Of a DNA stretch of 62,607 bases, positions 13,916 to 20,393 are shown in pieces. Origin of the DNA: a virus; the IMG/VR virus record IMGVR_UViG_3300020197_000020, positions 1-62,607 of that record; one strand, given 5' to 3'. How positions within the stretch are numbered: the stretch's first letter is position 1; every line of letters starts with the position of its first letter. The notes beneath the pieces are model-generated. The model saw only the letters and a list, made by a program, of their open reading frames with translations, searched no databases and had not been told where the DNA came from. The position numbers and the translations under genes were made by a program.

Positions 13916-14601
13916 AGAGTAAAAGATGCTATCTGTGTATTAGTAGAGGAATTCACTGAAGGCCATCCAGCGGCTTTTCTTTCGTTAAATAATTTTCCAT
14001 CTTCTTTCTCTGTTCTTCTACCTTCCTTATAAACGTTATCATCTCTTTCTTGCCCATAAAAGTAGGCGTGATTATGAAATAAGATTGCCCAAGCATCTTT
14101 ATAATAAACCTTATCTTCTATTGCTCTAGTACATAGCTCAGCATCACCAAAATTATGTTTATACCAAACTGGCCATCCCCCATATTTTGCTAATAAGTTT
14201 CTATGTATTAATGAATGGCAGGAGTTTTCAAAACCATGACTATCACCGTTAAAACCAACCATACCAAAATTATTTCTTCCTATTTGTTTATCATATGCAA
14301 TAAGACCTCTTCTCAACCAATCCTTTCCTGCAAGAATATCATTAGATAAATTTGCCAATATAGGAATATCCGTAAATGTATCTGTTGCATATTGTAATGC
14401 TTCCCAATAGGAGAGCTTAGGCTTATTACTTACAAGAGGGGTAGCTCCTAATTTTTCTGTAGAAAGTACTATATCTCTATCTTCTTGTCCTGAAACTGTT
14501 ACCAATTTATAAGGAACGCTAGCTGTATAGTTTAGCCTTTTTACACATTCTAAAGTAATTTCCTTTCGTCCTCTACAAGGCATTATAGCTAATACTAACA
14601 T
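13912..14601 (-). CDS. GT2-like glycosyltransferase
   Basis: MLVLAIMPCRGRKEITLECVKRL at the start and PILANLSNDILAGKDWLRRGL near residue 85-105 follow the GT-A glycosyltransferase layout, with a divergent acidic motif (SND). WYKHNFGDAELCTRA supplies the D/E of the C-terminal acceptor site. It has no membrane segment. Family-2 enzymes transfer sugars from nucleotide donors. Acceptor unknown; virion glycoprotein or host glycan are options. Confidence 0.7.
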   Translation of the reverse strand: MLVLAIMPCRGRKEITLECVKRLNYTASVPYKLVTVSGQEDRDIVLSTEKLGATPLVSNKPKLSYWEALQYATDTFTDIPILANLSNDILAGKDWLRRGLIAYDKQIGRNNFGMVGFNGDSHGFENSCHSLIHRNLLAKYGGWPVWYKHNFGDAELCTRAIEDKVYYKDAWAILFHNHAYFYGQERDDNVYKEGRRTEKEDGKLFNERKAAGWPSVNSSTNTQIASFTL

Positions 14602-14634
14602 ATTGATTATGTTATAATATTAATAATAAAAAGC

Positions 14635-14642
14635 AATAAATA
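14635..14642 (+). promoter_or_regulatory. Late-type promoter box (AATAAATA)
   Basis: The box ends five bases upstream of the ATG at 14647, one base from the exact leaderless spacing. Confidence 0.5.
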
Positions 14643-14646
14643 ATTA

Positions 14647-15297
14647 ATGGTTTCTTACAGACAGTTTATTAAAGAGGCTAATTTCAATGTTAATACAGGA
14701 CGGGGAATTGTAGGGCCTGGAACAAAGAGAGGTACAAATCAGCAGCAACCGTATTACCCAGTACAAACATCATCACAAATACAAAGAACACAGCAACCAC
14801 GTGCTTACTCACCTACACAACAAGTTGCTCCGTCAGTGACTCAGCGTAATATAGCAACGACATCTTATCCTGTTCAAACTACCGCACCAACACAGCCTCA
14901 ACAAACCGCTACTGGGAAGAATGGACAGCTAACACAAAAGGAATTAAAACTTGTAGGCAAGTATAACGCTGGTCCATCTGGTAAGAGGCAATGGTATACT
15001 AATAATGCATTTTTAAGTCCGAGAGCTGCAGATGCTTTTCTTGCCGCGCAACAAGCCTACGGAAGACCGTTTCCAATTAATAGTGCTTATAGAAATTTAG
15101 AACATCAAAGAGGTCTATCTGGTGAGGGGCATAAAGTAGTAGGAAGAGCTGGAACCTCTAGACATGGTTTAGGAATGGCAATAGATATTCAGCCTAATAC
15201 ACCTCATTATAACTGGTTCAAACAGAATGGGCCGCAATTTGGATGGCATTTTGCCTCTATACCTGGTGATCCTTATCATTTTGAGTTTAGAGGTTGA
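14647..15297 (+). CDS. M15-type peptidoglycan peptidase with capsid-targeting-like tag
   Basis: The first ten residues MVSYRQFIKE-A are nearly a T4 capsid-targeting sequence (MKTYQEFIAE-A). Residues about 20-95 are a Gln/Pro/Thr-rich linker. The C-terminal half is a D,D/L,D-carboxypeptidase-type M15 domain: SAYRNLEHQRG, then TSRHGLGMAIDI (zinc-binding S-x-H-x-x-G-x-A-x-D), then GWHFASIPGDPYHFEF. It should cleave peptide stems of peptidoglycan. The tag predicts packaging inside the head and release on injection, unlike a normal endolysin made for lysis. Without the tag it would simply be called an endolysin. Confidence 0.85.
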   Translation: MVSYRQFIKEANFNVNTGRGIVGPGTKRGTNQQQPYYPVQTSSQIQRTQQPRAYSPTQQVAPSVTQRNIATTSYPVQTTAPTQPQQTATGKNGQLTQKELKLVGKYNAGPSGKRQWYTNNAFLSPRAADAFLAAQQAYGRPFPINSAYRNLEHQRGLSGEGHKVVGRAGTSRHGLGMAIDIQPNTPHYNWFKQNGPQFGWHFASIPGDPYHFEFRG

Positions 15298-15315
15298 TTT
15301 TTTTATAGCTTCCTG

Positions 15316-15323
15316 TATAAATA
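15316..15323 (+). promoter_or_regulatory. Consensus late promoter box (TATAAATA)
   Basis: A perfect T4 late box ends five bases before the ATG at 15328, so transcription should begin on or beside the start codon. Confidence 0.65.
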
Positions 15324-15327
15324 GTGA

Positions 15328-15633
15328 ATGAATAAACTACTTGCCTCACTTGTAGTTGGCCTTGCGCTAACTACTATCGCGTTGGCCGATTCTGGTACCT
15401 GTACTCCCTGTGATGACAGTGATTGGACAGTCGCGCGTGGCTTTGCCGCAGTGGGCGACCTTCTGGTAGTTAGACCTCTGGGAACCGCCGCGACAATAGG
15501 TGGTTTTGGTCTATTTGCAGTTGCGTCCCCATTTGCTGCTATGGCTGATGCAACAGATGAAGTATTTGATACGCTCGTTCAAGAGCCTGGCGAATATACG
15601 TTTGTTCGCGATCTTGGCGATTTCAGTCGCTAA
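15328..15633 (+). CDS. Exported small protein of a bacterial family, 101 aa
   Basis: A Sec signal (MNKLLASLVVGLALTTIALA) is followed by CTPCDDSDW and a hydrophobic section RPLGTAATIGGFGLFAVASPF. The end, PGEYTFVRDLGDF, recalls an uncharacterised proteobacterial exported family (RPLG...P..YTF.R.LG.F). Base composition is near 50% GC, clearly above its neighbours, which suggests recent acquisition from a bacterium. It is likely membrane-associated in the periplasm. Function unknown. Confidence 0.7.
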   Translation: MNKLLASLVVGLALTTIALADSGTCTPCDDSDWTVARGFAAVGDLLVVRPLGTAATIGGFGLFAVASPFAAMADATDEVFDTLVQEPGEYTFVRDLGDFSR

Positions 15634-15637
15634 TAAT

Positions 15638-15673
15638 AATAGACTAAGGGTTCTATTCCTTTAGTCTATTTTA
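15638..15673. terminator. Bidirectional hairpin terminator
   Basis: AATAGACTAAGG pairs with CCTTTAGTCTATT (one bulge) and is followed by T residues on the plus strand. It separates two convergent genes and overlaps the stop of the minus-strand one. Confidence 0.65.
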
Positions 15674-15861
15674 CCATATACTGTTTTATTAATCGCTTTA
15701 TCGGTTCTTTTTACTAAGCGAAACGTACATTGATCACAAGTTTTTTCACTAACTGCAAGCGTTTCAATTGCTTCATCTAATGTATGTGATTCGCCTAGCA
15801 CTACCCAATCTTCCCATTGTTCGTTGATTAATTTTTCCACAACGTAATAGGTTATACTCAT
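15661..15861 (-). CDS. Hypothetical protein, 66 aa
   Basis: The protein reads MSITYYVVEKLINEQWEDWVV, then a short helix (TLDEAIETLAV) and CDQCTFRLVKRT. The two cysteines four apart could bind metal but no partner pair is present. The late box precedes the ATG at the exact leaderless distance. No family recognised. Confidence 0.6.
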   Translation of the reverse strand: MSITYYVVEKLINEQWEDWVVLGESHTLDEAIETLAVSEKTCDQCTFRLVKRTDKAINKTVYGKID

Positions 15862-15865
15862 ACTA

Positions 15866-16045
15866 TTATTTAGTCTGATTTTGTAAAGATAATAATTCTT
15901 TTAAAGCATCTTCCAAGCTAACTTCTTTTAAATTATCCTTAATTTCTGGTTTAGGAGGTTCCACTATTTGACATAACTGCTGAAGCACTGAAGCTTCTAG
16001 GTTTTTAATTGTATTATCTTTTGTTATTGTAACGCCGGCTATCAC
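15866..16045 (-). CDS. Hypothetical protein, 59 aa, GTG start
   Basis: A GTG overlapping the stop of the upstream tagged protein by four bases opens this frame. The product is acidic, with TIKNLEASVLQQLCQIVEPPKPEI and a Leu-rich C-terminal helix. Coupled translation with a predicted capsid-internal protein supports it as real. Function unknown. Confidence 0.5.
   Translation of the reverse strand: MIAGVTITKDNTIKNLEASVLQQLCQIVEPPKPEIKDNLKEVSLEDALKELLSLQNQTK
15867..15874 (-). promoter_or_regulatory. Late-type promoter box (ACTAAATA), leaderless
   Basis: The box ends exactly six bases before the A of the ATG at 15861 and overlaps the 3' end of the preceding gene. Confidence 0.6.
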
Positions 16046-16437
16046 ACACCGGCTACTGAAGGTACAATAGATTCAGCATTTTCATTACGACCGCGAGCGG
16101 AAAGATGGGTATCTAATGCTTTACGGAGAATTTGTTCACACTCTTCAGTAGAATAAGATCTGTTTAAATCTCCTAGAAGCTTATTTGAAGCAACATCAAT
16201 TCTTGTACCGCGAGCTTTTGATTCTTCTTGCTCGCTTTGCTGCTTCTTAGCAATTGCATCTGTTACTTTTCTATTTAAATTGGCTAGATATCTATCAGAT
16301 GGTGTTCCTTTTTTACCATCGCGATCGATATCTTCTTTAGGGTTAGTAGACCTAGATCTCTTCTTCTCTTCTACTACTTCTGAGGAAGGTCTGCTCTTAA
16401 CAAAATTTTCAAATATTAAGCGGCTATCGTTGTCCAT
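16042..16437 (-). CDS. Putative internal capsid protein with T4-CTS-like tag, 131 aa
   Basis: It begins MDNDSRLIFE-NF (Ile8, Glu10). The next section is very basic (EEKKRSRSTNPKEDIDRDGKKG), as expected for a DNA-contacting head-internal protein, and is followed by a helical Gln/Glu-rich part. It resembles the tag of the neighbouring 284-residue protein. The late box is one base from the exact leaderless spacing. The packaged role is inferred. Confidence 0.62.
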   Translation of the reverse strand: MDNDSRLIFENFVKSRPSSEVVEEKKRSRSTNPKEDIDRDGKKGTPSDRYLANLNRKVTDAIAKKQQSEQEESKARGTRIDVASNKLLGDLNRSYSTEECEQILRKALDTHLSARGRNENAESIVPSVAGV

Positions 16438-16440
16438 ATA

Positions 16441-17295
16441 TTATTTATTTGCCGATGGCTTATTTATTTGATAAGCCCCGGGGGTTCCTTTTGTGGTCAA
16501 TCTAGGGCCTTTTGTTGTCATAACATAGTATGGGCCTTCGGATGGAGCCGGTGTTCCATCTGGTAGTGTTGCTTTTCTTACTGGCTCTTCTTTTGTTGGA
16601 TCAACTCCCGGCGCAACAGTCTCGTCACCTGTAGCTGGGGCTGCTGGTGCAACAGTATCATCTTGAACTGGAGCACCCTTAATTGTAGCTCCATCCCCTG
16701 TATCAGATACCGCGCCTGTAACTGATGCCCCAGCAGGCGCAGCATCTGAGGTTTTGGGTATTGCTAATCTAGCTGGGGTATTGGGTATTGCTATTCTAGA
16801 ATTGGTATCTGCAACCCCTCCTATAATACTAGCCGGGGTTTGTTCACCTCCACCAGAGGGGCCTAGATTTTTAATTACATTATTAACCATAGAAGCAATT
16901 TGTGGTGCTAAAGATAATGATTTAGATAGCATACTCAATTGTTGTGTTGTTGGTGATGCTAGTGAAATAATATTCAAAATGTAAGAAGGAAGGTTTTGTA
17001 TTCCTGACTGTAAGGCTTGCAGCGAACCAGGTACATTATTTTTTTGTAAAATATCAGCTGTATCTTTAGCTTTAGTAAATGAATCGGAAATATTTTTTAA
17101 TATTTTTTTTACATCATCAATAGACAGACTCACGTTTTGTGGTGTTGTGACACCCGCAGCACCAGGCACTGCTTGAGGTAGAGGGGTACTAGATGTTGTA
17201 ACGCTCTTATTAGGGCTTACAACAGCACCTGTCTCGTTAGCTTCTTTACAAACCTTTCTGTAGGCTTCAAATATTAAGCCAATATCATTTCTCAC
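16441..17295 (-). CDS. Putative internal capsid protein with T4-CTS-like tag, 284 aa, GTG start
   Basis: A GTG start gives MRNDIGLIFE-AYRKV, matching the tag at Ile8 and Glu10. A helical middle (VKKILKNISDSFTKAKDTADIL) leads into a low-complexity half rich in Ala, Pro, Thr and Asp. Little secondary structure is expected there. The late box TATAAATA is a perfect consensus at leaderless distance. Could also be a scaffold-like or decoration protein. Confidence 0.62.
   Translation of the reverse strand: MRNDIGLIFEAYRKVCKEANETGAVVSPNKSVTTSSTPLPQAVPGAAGVTTPQNVSLSIDDVKKILKNISDSFTKAKDTADILQKNNVPGSLQALQSGIQNLPSYILNIISLASPTTQQLSMLSKSLSLAPQIASMVNNVIKNLGPSGGGEQTPASIIGGVADTNSRIAIPNTPARLAIPKTSDAAPAGASVTGAVSDTGDGATIKGAPVQDDTVAPAAPATGDETVAPGVDPTKEEPVRKATLPDGTPAPSEGPYYVMTTKGPRLTTKGTPGAYQINKPSANK
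16442..16449 (-). promoter_or_regulatory. Late-type promoter box (AATAAATA)
   Basis: The box ends five bases upstream of the ATG at 16437 and overlaps the stop region of the preceding gene. Confidence 0.5.
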
Positions 17296-17299
17296 CTAT

Positions 17300-17307
17300 T
17301 ATTTATA
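17300..17307 (-). promoter_or_regulatory. Consensus late promoter box (TATAAATA)
   Basis: The perfect box ends five bases before the GTG at 17295, predicting a leaderless GTG-initiated mRNA. Confidence 0.65.
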
Positions 17308-17317
17308 GGCAAAAAAG

Positions 17318-17482
17318 TTATTTTTGAATTACAGCATCCTTTGGAAGATAAGCATTTAACTCTAGTTTAGAACCAATATACCCTGTTTGTACAAGGTTCT
17401 TAGACTTAATATCAATAGTATAAACAGCATATCCACCACACGGGAGAGGCTTAACAATAGGTTTGTCTTTAGATTCGCTCAT
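17318..17482 (-). CDS. Hypothetical protein, 54 aa
   Basis: The protein starts MSESKDKPIVKPLPCGGYAVY and continues with strands (TIDIKSKNLVQTGYIG). The TATAAT box is seven bases from the ATG, so the predicted start of transcription is the ATG itself. No family recognised. Confidence 0.55.
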   Translation of the reverse strand: MSESKDKPIVKPLPCGGYAVYTIDIKSKNLVQTGYIGSKLELNAYLPKDAVIQK

Positions 17483-17488
17483 TGATCT

Positions 17489-17494
17489 ATTATA
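17489..17494 (-). promoter_or_regulatory. -10 box, leaderless (no clear -35)
   Basis: TATAAT ends exactly seven bases before the A of the ATG at 17482. No good -35 match lies at 15-18 bases. Confidence 0.45.
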
Positions 17495-17521
17495 TTGTTG
17501 ACAACAAATAATCTACAGAAG

Positions 17522-17529
17522 ACTAAATA
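17522..17529 (+). promoter_or_regulatory. Late-type promoter box (ACTAAATA), leaderless
   Basis: The box ends exactly six bases before the A of the ATG at 17535. A TTGACA at 17498-17503 lies 19 bases upstream of the box core and may allow dual use. Confidence 0.6.
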
Positions 17530-17534
17530 ATAAT

Positions 17535-17858
17535 ATGAAGTCATTGAAACTAAGAGTTTCATCGTCTGACATCAAAAACGGAGAGAGATCTAACCCACAA
17601 AACTGCGCCATTGCTCGTACACTTAAGAGAAATAATAGTATAAAAAAGCTTAAGAGTGTGAGTGTATTCCATAACGTTTGCATTATTAAAAAAGAAGAAA
17701 AAGGTAAAATTCAAAACTATCGTGCTGAAGTACCTTATGAAGCACAAAACTTCATAAGAAATTTCGATCATGGTGTTGCGGTTGTTCCTTTTAATCTATC
17801 TCTTAATTTTGAGAAGGTCAGCAACAGAACCGCCTTCCATAATCTCTACAACAGCTAA
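17535..17858 (+). CDS. Conserved hypothetical protein, 107 aa
   Basis: The pattern DIKNGERSNPQNCAIARTLKR near the start and YEAQNFIRNFDHGVAVVPFNL in the second half recalls a small family shared by phages and environmental bacteria (D-I-x-x-G-x-x-x-x-x-x-C-x-I-A...F-I-x-x-F-D). The role is unknown. It is followed by a stem-loop and a bidirectional terminator. Confidence 0.65.
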   Translation: MKSLKLRVSSSDIKNGERSNPQNCAIARTLKRNNSIKKLKSVSVFHNVCIIKKEEKGKIQNYRAEVPYEAQNFIRNFDHGVAVVPFNLSLNFEKVSNRTAFHNLYNS

Positions 17859-17867
17859 ATGTTGTAG
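17846..17867 (+). terminator. Stem-loop at the 3' end of 17535-17858
   Basis: CTACAACA (17846-17853) pairs perfectly with TGTTGTAG (17860-17867) around a six-base loop. It overlaps the stop codon and is followed by a G/T-rich run rather than pure T. Confidence 0.45.
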
Positions 17868-17914
17868 GGGGGTTGTTTTGTTATATTAAAGACCCTAGCC
17901 GTATGTAAACACAA

Positions 17915-17946
17915 AAATAGGGCAAGGTTTTACCCTTACCCTATTT
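17915..17946. terminator. Bidirectional terminator between convergent genes
   Basis: AAATAGGG (17915-17922) pairs with CCCTATTT (17939-17946), with an inner AAGG/CCTT stem. The A/T flanks give a T run on either strand. It separates 17535-17858 from 17965-18270. Confidence 0.7.
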
Positions 17947-17964
17947 AAGGTACAGCAAGCAATA

Positions 17965-18270
17965 TTACTCAGAACGATGCTTGCCGTTCAAAGCGATGGC
18001 TCGCTTCAGCACATCAGCGTTAATGGGCTTGTTATAGTCCGTAACGTTGAGGGCTTTGCGGGTCTCTTCCACCGACTGACCAGCACGCAGGAGCTTGAGA
18101 GCGCCGCGGCTGATGTAGTGGCTGAGATAAGCCTCGACGGAACCAGCGTTGATGGACTTACGTTCCAAATACGCACGATTCGTCAGACGGCTCTTGCCTG
18201 TGATCAAGCAAGTCAACCGAGGGGTCACCTCGCGCTCGCTCGACGTCCTAACCGTAGTAGCAGTAGTCAT
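17965..18270 (-). CDS. GC-rich hypothetical protein, 101 aa, with a true Shine-Dalgarno site
   Basis: The start at 18270 (MTTATTVRTSSEREVTPRL) is fixed by AAAGGAGG eight bases upstream. The protein contains CLITGKSRLTNRAYLERK, then YISRGALKLLRAGQSVEETRKAL, patterns I associate with a small phage family of unknown function. Base composition is well above 50% GC in a genome near one-third GC. The leader is about 23 bases from an early-type promoter. Composition and initiation signal both differ from the neighbours, suggesting recent transfer. Confidence 0.7.
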   Translation of the reverse strand: MTTATTVRTSSEREVTPRLTCLITGKSRLTNRAYLERKSINAGSVEAYLSHYISRGALKLLRAGQSVEETRKALNVTDYNKPINADVLKRAIALNGKHRSE

Positions 18271-18277
18271 TGTATTA

Positions 18278-18285
18278 CCTCCTTT
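18278..18285 (-). promoter_or_regulatory. Shine-Dalgarno site (AAAGGAGG)
   Basis: The only perfect extended anti-SD match seen at a start codon in the window. It decides the ATG at 18270. Confidence 0.75.
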
Positions 18286-18299
18286 CATCTTATTCATAT

Positions 18300-18327
18300 A
18301 TTCTATAGGAAGCTCAGTTCTAGTCAA
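18300..18327 (-). promoter_or_regulatory. Early-type promoter with leader
   Basis: TTGACT (18322-18327), 16 bases, TAGAAT (18300-18305). The expected +1 is about 18293, giving a 23-base leader carrying the Shine-Dalgarno site. Confidence 0.6.
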
Positions 18328-18343
18328 GTAAAAATTAGTCAAT

Positions 18344-19180
18344 TTATTTAGTTGATTCTGAAGCGGTCAGCGACTCCATCTGTTTAAACTTGGAAAGGAG
18401 GTCCAGATCTTTATTAGAATTCTTCGGAGGAATAACTTTAATAAGATCGGTAATATGTGTTACTTCTTGAACCTCAGGCTTTTCCTCCTTAGTCCATTCA
18501 TACCCCTTTTTACCAATACTAATAATCATCTCCTTATCAGCTGGTCCGAACCTATTCTTACTCCAAGTAAATACCCTTAATGTATTATCTTCTTCATCTA
18601 CATTAAGATTAATACAAGCATCTACCCCGTGCAATACGGCCGTAGAGCCTTTGTACACACCTGCTTTAGTAAGATGACATAAAGCAATAACAGTACACTT
18701 TGTATCCTTAGCCCGAGCACAAAGACGTGCAATACAATGTTGTTCTTTTTTTCTCGGGGTCATCTGCTTTTTGGTAGATAGAGTTTGAAAGCTGTCAATT
18801 ACGATAAATTCAAACTCTGACATCTTCTCACAAATAGCATCAATATCGGATTGAACTGCAATAGGAACATCTTTAACATTAAGACGCTTACAAGCAAATG
18901 CGAGTTGCTCGATAGATTCCTCTCCAGAAGCATGAGCAACCTTTACACCTTTATCGTGAAGAGCCTGCGCAAGCTGAAGACAGAAAGTACTTTTACCAGT
19001 ACCTGCACCTGCGGCTAATAGATAAACGCCCCCTCTAAGAAATCCACCAGTCTCGCTTTCAGCACCACCGAGAAACTCATCTACCTCAACAAGACCCGTC
19101 TTAAGCCTGTTAAAATAAATATCTGGAATTTTGACCTTATTTGCAGGTACAAAGTCCGTACTCTTTAATATCATTTTCAT
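18344..19180 (-). CDS. RadA/Sms-like RecA-family ATPase
   Basis: This 278-residue protein has a Walker A box (AAGAGTGKST, about residues 56-65), the RadA-like SGEES motif, a Walker B region (FIVIDSFQTL) and the diagnostic K-N-R-F-G (WSKNRFGPADKE). It lacks the N-terminal zinc finger and C-terminal Lon-like domain of bacterial RadA, so it is a minimal core. RadA drives branch migration and helicase loading in recombination, so a role in phage recombination-dependent replication is likely. T4 UvsX-like or DnaB-like ATPases are less likely given KNRFG. It has an early promoter. Confidence 0.82.
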   Translation of the reverse strand: MKMILKSTDFVPANKVKIPDIYFNRLKTGLVEVDEFLGGAESETGGFLRGGVYLLAAGAGTGKSTFCLQLAQALHDKGVKVAHASGEESIEQLAFACKRLNVKDVPIAVQSDIDAICEKMSEFEFIVIDSFQTLSTKKQMTPRKKEQHCIARLCARAKDTKCTVIALCHLTKAGVYKGSTAVLHGVDACINLNVDEEDNTLRVFTWSKNRFGPADKEMIISIGKKGYEWTKEEKPEVQEVTHITDLIKVIPPKNSNKDLDLLSKFKQMESLTASESTK

Positions 19181-19187
19181 TACCTAT

Positions 19188-19215
19188 ATTATGTATGAAA
19201 TCGAGACTTAGTCAA
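19188..19215 (-). promoter_or_regulatory. Early-type promoter
   Basis: TTGACT (19210-19215), 16 bases, CATAAT (19188-19193). The expected +1 is 19181, one base upstream of the ATG. Confidence 0.7.
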
Positions 19216-19229
19216 GATAAAAAATAATA

Positions 19230-19258
19230 TTGACATTCATAATCAGATATATTAAAAT
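19230..19258 (+). promoter_or_regulatory. Early-type promoter, leaderless
   Basis: TTGACA (19230-19235), 17 bases, TAAAAT (19253-19258). The expected +1 is 19265, the A of the ATG. It is back to back with the promoter of the RadA-like gene. Confidence 0.65.
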
Positions 19259-19264
19259 TGTATA

Positions 19265-19486
19265 ATGAACATTAAAAATAGTCCACCTTTTCCTATTGGT
19301 ATGGTTAAACCTAAATTAAACCTGCCTCCAGAAAAAATGCGTAACCGTTATGGACGAATGGTTTATGGGCACAAAACCGCTGGTGCGATTGAGGTTATGA
19401 CTAAAGAATGTTGGGATAGTAATAAGAAGTACTTCATTCCCAACGGTGCACGAAGTTGTGTTAAGAACTTTTCTAAAGTTACTTAG
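19265..19486 (+). CDS. Hypothetical protein, 73 aa
   Basis: A small basic protein with MNIKNSPPFPIGMVKPKLNLP at the start and GARSCVKNFSKVT at the end. It lies directly upstream of a predicted virion protein but has its own early promoter. No family recognised. Confidence 0.55.
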   Translation: MNIKNSPPFPIGMVKPKLNLPPEKMRNRYGRMVYGHKTAGAIEVMTKECWDSNKKYFIPNGARSCVKNFSKVT

Positions 19487-19494
19487 AATAAATA
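19487..19494 (+). promoter_or_regulatory. Late-type promoter box (AATAAATA)
   Basis: The box ends five bases upstream of the ATG at 19499, just after the stop of the previous gene. Confidence 0.5.
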
Positions 19495-19498
19495 ATAG

Positions 19499-19783
19499 AT
19501 GTTCGAACAAGTTTATGTTCAATTATTAACTGAAGAAATCTTGGAAGAAAAAAAAGGTTCTCGCTGTACTAAAGTTACAGGTCAACAATCTTCTACAAGA
19601 TCAGATAAAAAGTATATGAGATGTACCCGCGTTGGGGGGAAGTTAAAACGTGTTCATTATGGAGATCCCAAAAGAAGAATTAAAAAATCTAATCCAAAAA
19701 AGCGCGCCTCGTTTAGGGCTAGACATAAATGTTCATCGGCAAAGCCTGGTACTGCTAAATACTTTAGCTGTAAGAACTGGTAA
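19499..19783 (+). CDS. Basic Cys-containing phage protein, possible internal protein, 94 aa
   Basis: After an N-terminal helix MFEQVYVQLLTEEILEE (L-x-E and I-x-E sites near residues 10-16, a looser version of the tag) the protein is very basic. It contains VHYGDPKRRIKKSNPKKRAS, then FRARHKC and YFSCKNW. I recall this FRARH.C...Y.SC..W ending from hypothetical proteins of large T4-like phages. The basic charge fits DNA contact inside the head. The late box supports a virion role. Confidence 0.65.
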   Translation: MFEQVYVQLLTEEILEEKKGSRCTKVTGQQSSTRSDKKYMRCTRVGGKLKRVHYGDPKRRIKKSNPKKRASFRARHKCSSAKPGTAKYFSCKNW

Positions 19784-19792
19784 TAATAAATC

Positions 19793-19821
19793 TTGATATA
19801 TATTAAAAATACATCTATAAT
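19793..19821 (+). promoter_or_regulatory. Early-type promoter, leaderless
   Basis: TTGATA (19793-19798), 17 bases, perfect TATAAT (19816-19821). The expected +1 is 19828, the A of the ATG. Confidence 0.7.
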
Positions 19822-19827
19822 AGATGT

Positions 19828-20109
19828 ATGACTAAGAGAAAAGAGTATGATGCTGTTCTCAATAAAATTGTTAATACCTCTAAAGTGGTGTCTAGAGGAC
19901 AAAGGGTACCAGTTATAGAACTTACTTTTAAGCCAGATGGTTATAGAAAAGATGGACACTTGGTTTATGTAGATTATAGGTGTGCTAAAGAGCTTATTGA
20001 GAAATTAAACGATCAAGTAAGAGAGATAGAAACAACCTATTATCCCTATGAGCTGTTTAATAGAATAAATAATAGAGTCCATGAAGGACTCAAAGATCAA
20101 GAAGGGTAG
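19828..20109 (+). CDS. Hypothetical protein, 93 aa
   Basis: A soluble mixed alpha/beta protein (YDAVLNKIVNTSKVV, then LTFKPDGYRKDGHLVY). It is the first gene of an early unit that continues through 20081-20299 and tRNA-Arg. No family recognised. Confidence 0.6.
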   Translation: MTKRKEYDAVLNKIVNTSKVVSRGQRVPVIELTFKPDGYRKDGHLVYVDYRCAKELIEKLNDQVREIETTYYPYELFNRINNRVHEGLKDQEG

Positions 20110-20299
20110 CCTTGAAGAGCTATTCTATTTAATCTACGATAAAGAACCAGAACTATCGTCTGAGAGTAGTATTGCTTGTGAGAAGTTTAAGTCTACTATG
20201 GAGTTGGTTAATTTTAATACTGATCTGTATGATGCACTTCATGGAAAGGATGGTTGGCATTATAACCTTTTGACTGGTAAATTAGAAAGAAGAGTTTAA
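20081..20299 (+). CDS. Hypothetical protein, 72 aa
   Basis: The ATG lies 29 bases inside the previous gene in another frame. The product is acidic and helical (SLEELFYLIYDKEPELSSES) and ends DGWHYNLLTGKLERRV. It is followed within 13 bases by tRNA-Arg. No family recognised. Confidence 0.55.
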   Translation: MKDSKIKKGSLEELFYLIYDKEPELSSESSIACEKFKSTMELVNFNTDLYDALHGKDGWHYNLLTGKLERRV

Positions 20300-20311
20300 C
20301 CTTAATCTGTT

Positions 20312-20385
20312 GCACCTGTAGCTCAGTTGGATAGAGCAGCAGATTTCTAATCTGCGGGTCACAGGTTCGAACCCTGTCAGGTGCG
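20312..20385 (+). tRNA. tRNA-Arg (TCT)
   Basis: Perfect acceptor GCACCTG/CAGGTGC. The anticodon stem GCAGA/TCTGC has loop TTTCTAA, anticodon TCT. The T arm is ACAGG-TTCGAAC-CCTGT. It reads AGA, a frequent Arg codon here. An ATG follows eight bases after the 3' end. Confidence 0.97.
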
Positions 20386-20393
20386 AATAATTT

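Noticed and set aside
17977-18351. Long plus-strand frame opposite 17965-18270
   Set aside because: The minus-strand gene has a promoter and perfect Shine-Dalgarno site; the opposite frame is open only because GC-rich codons leave few stops.
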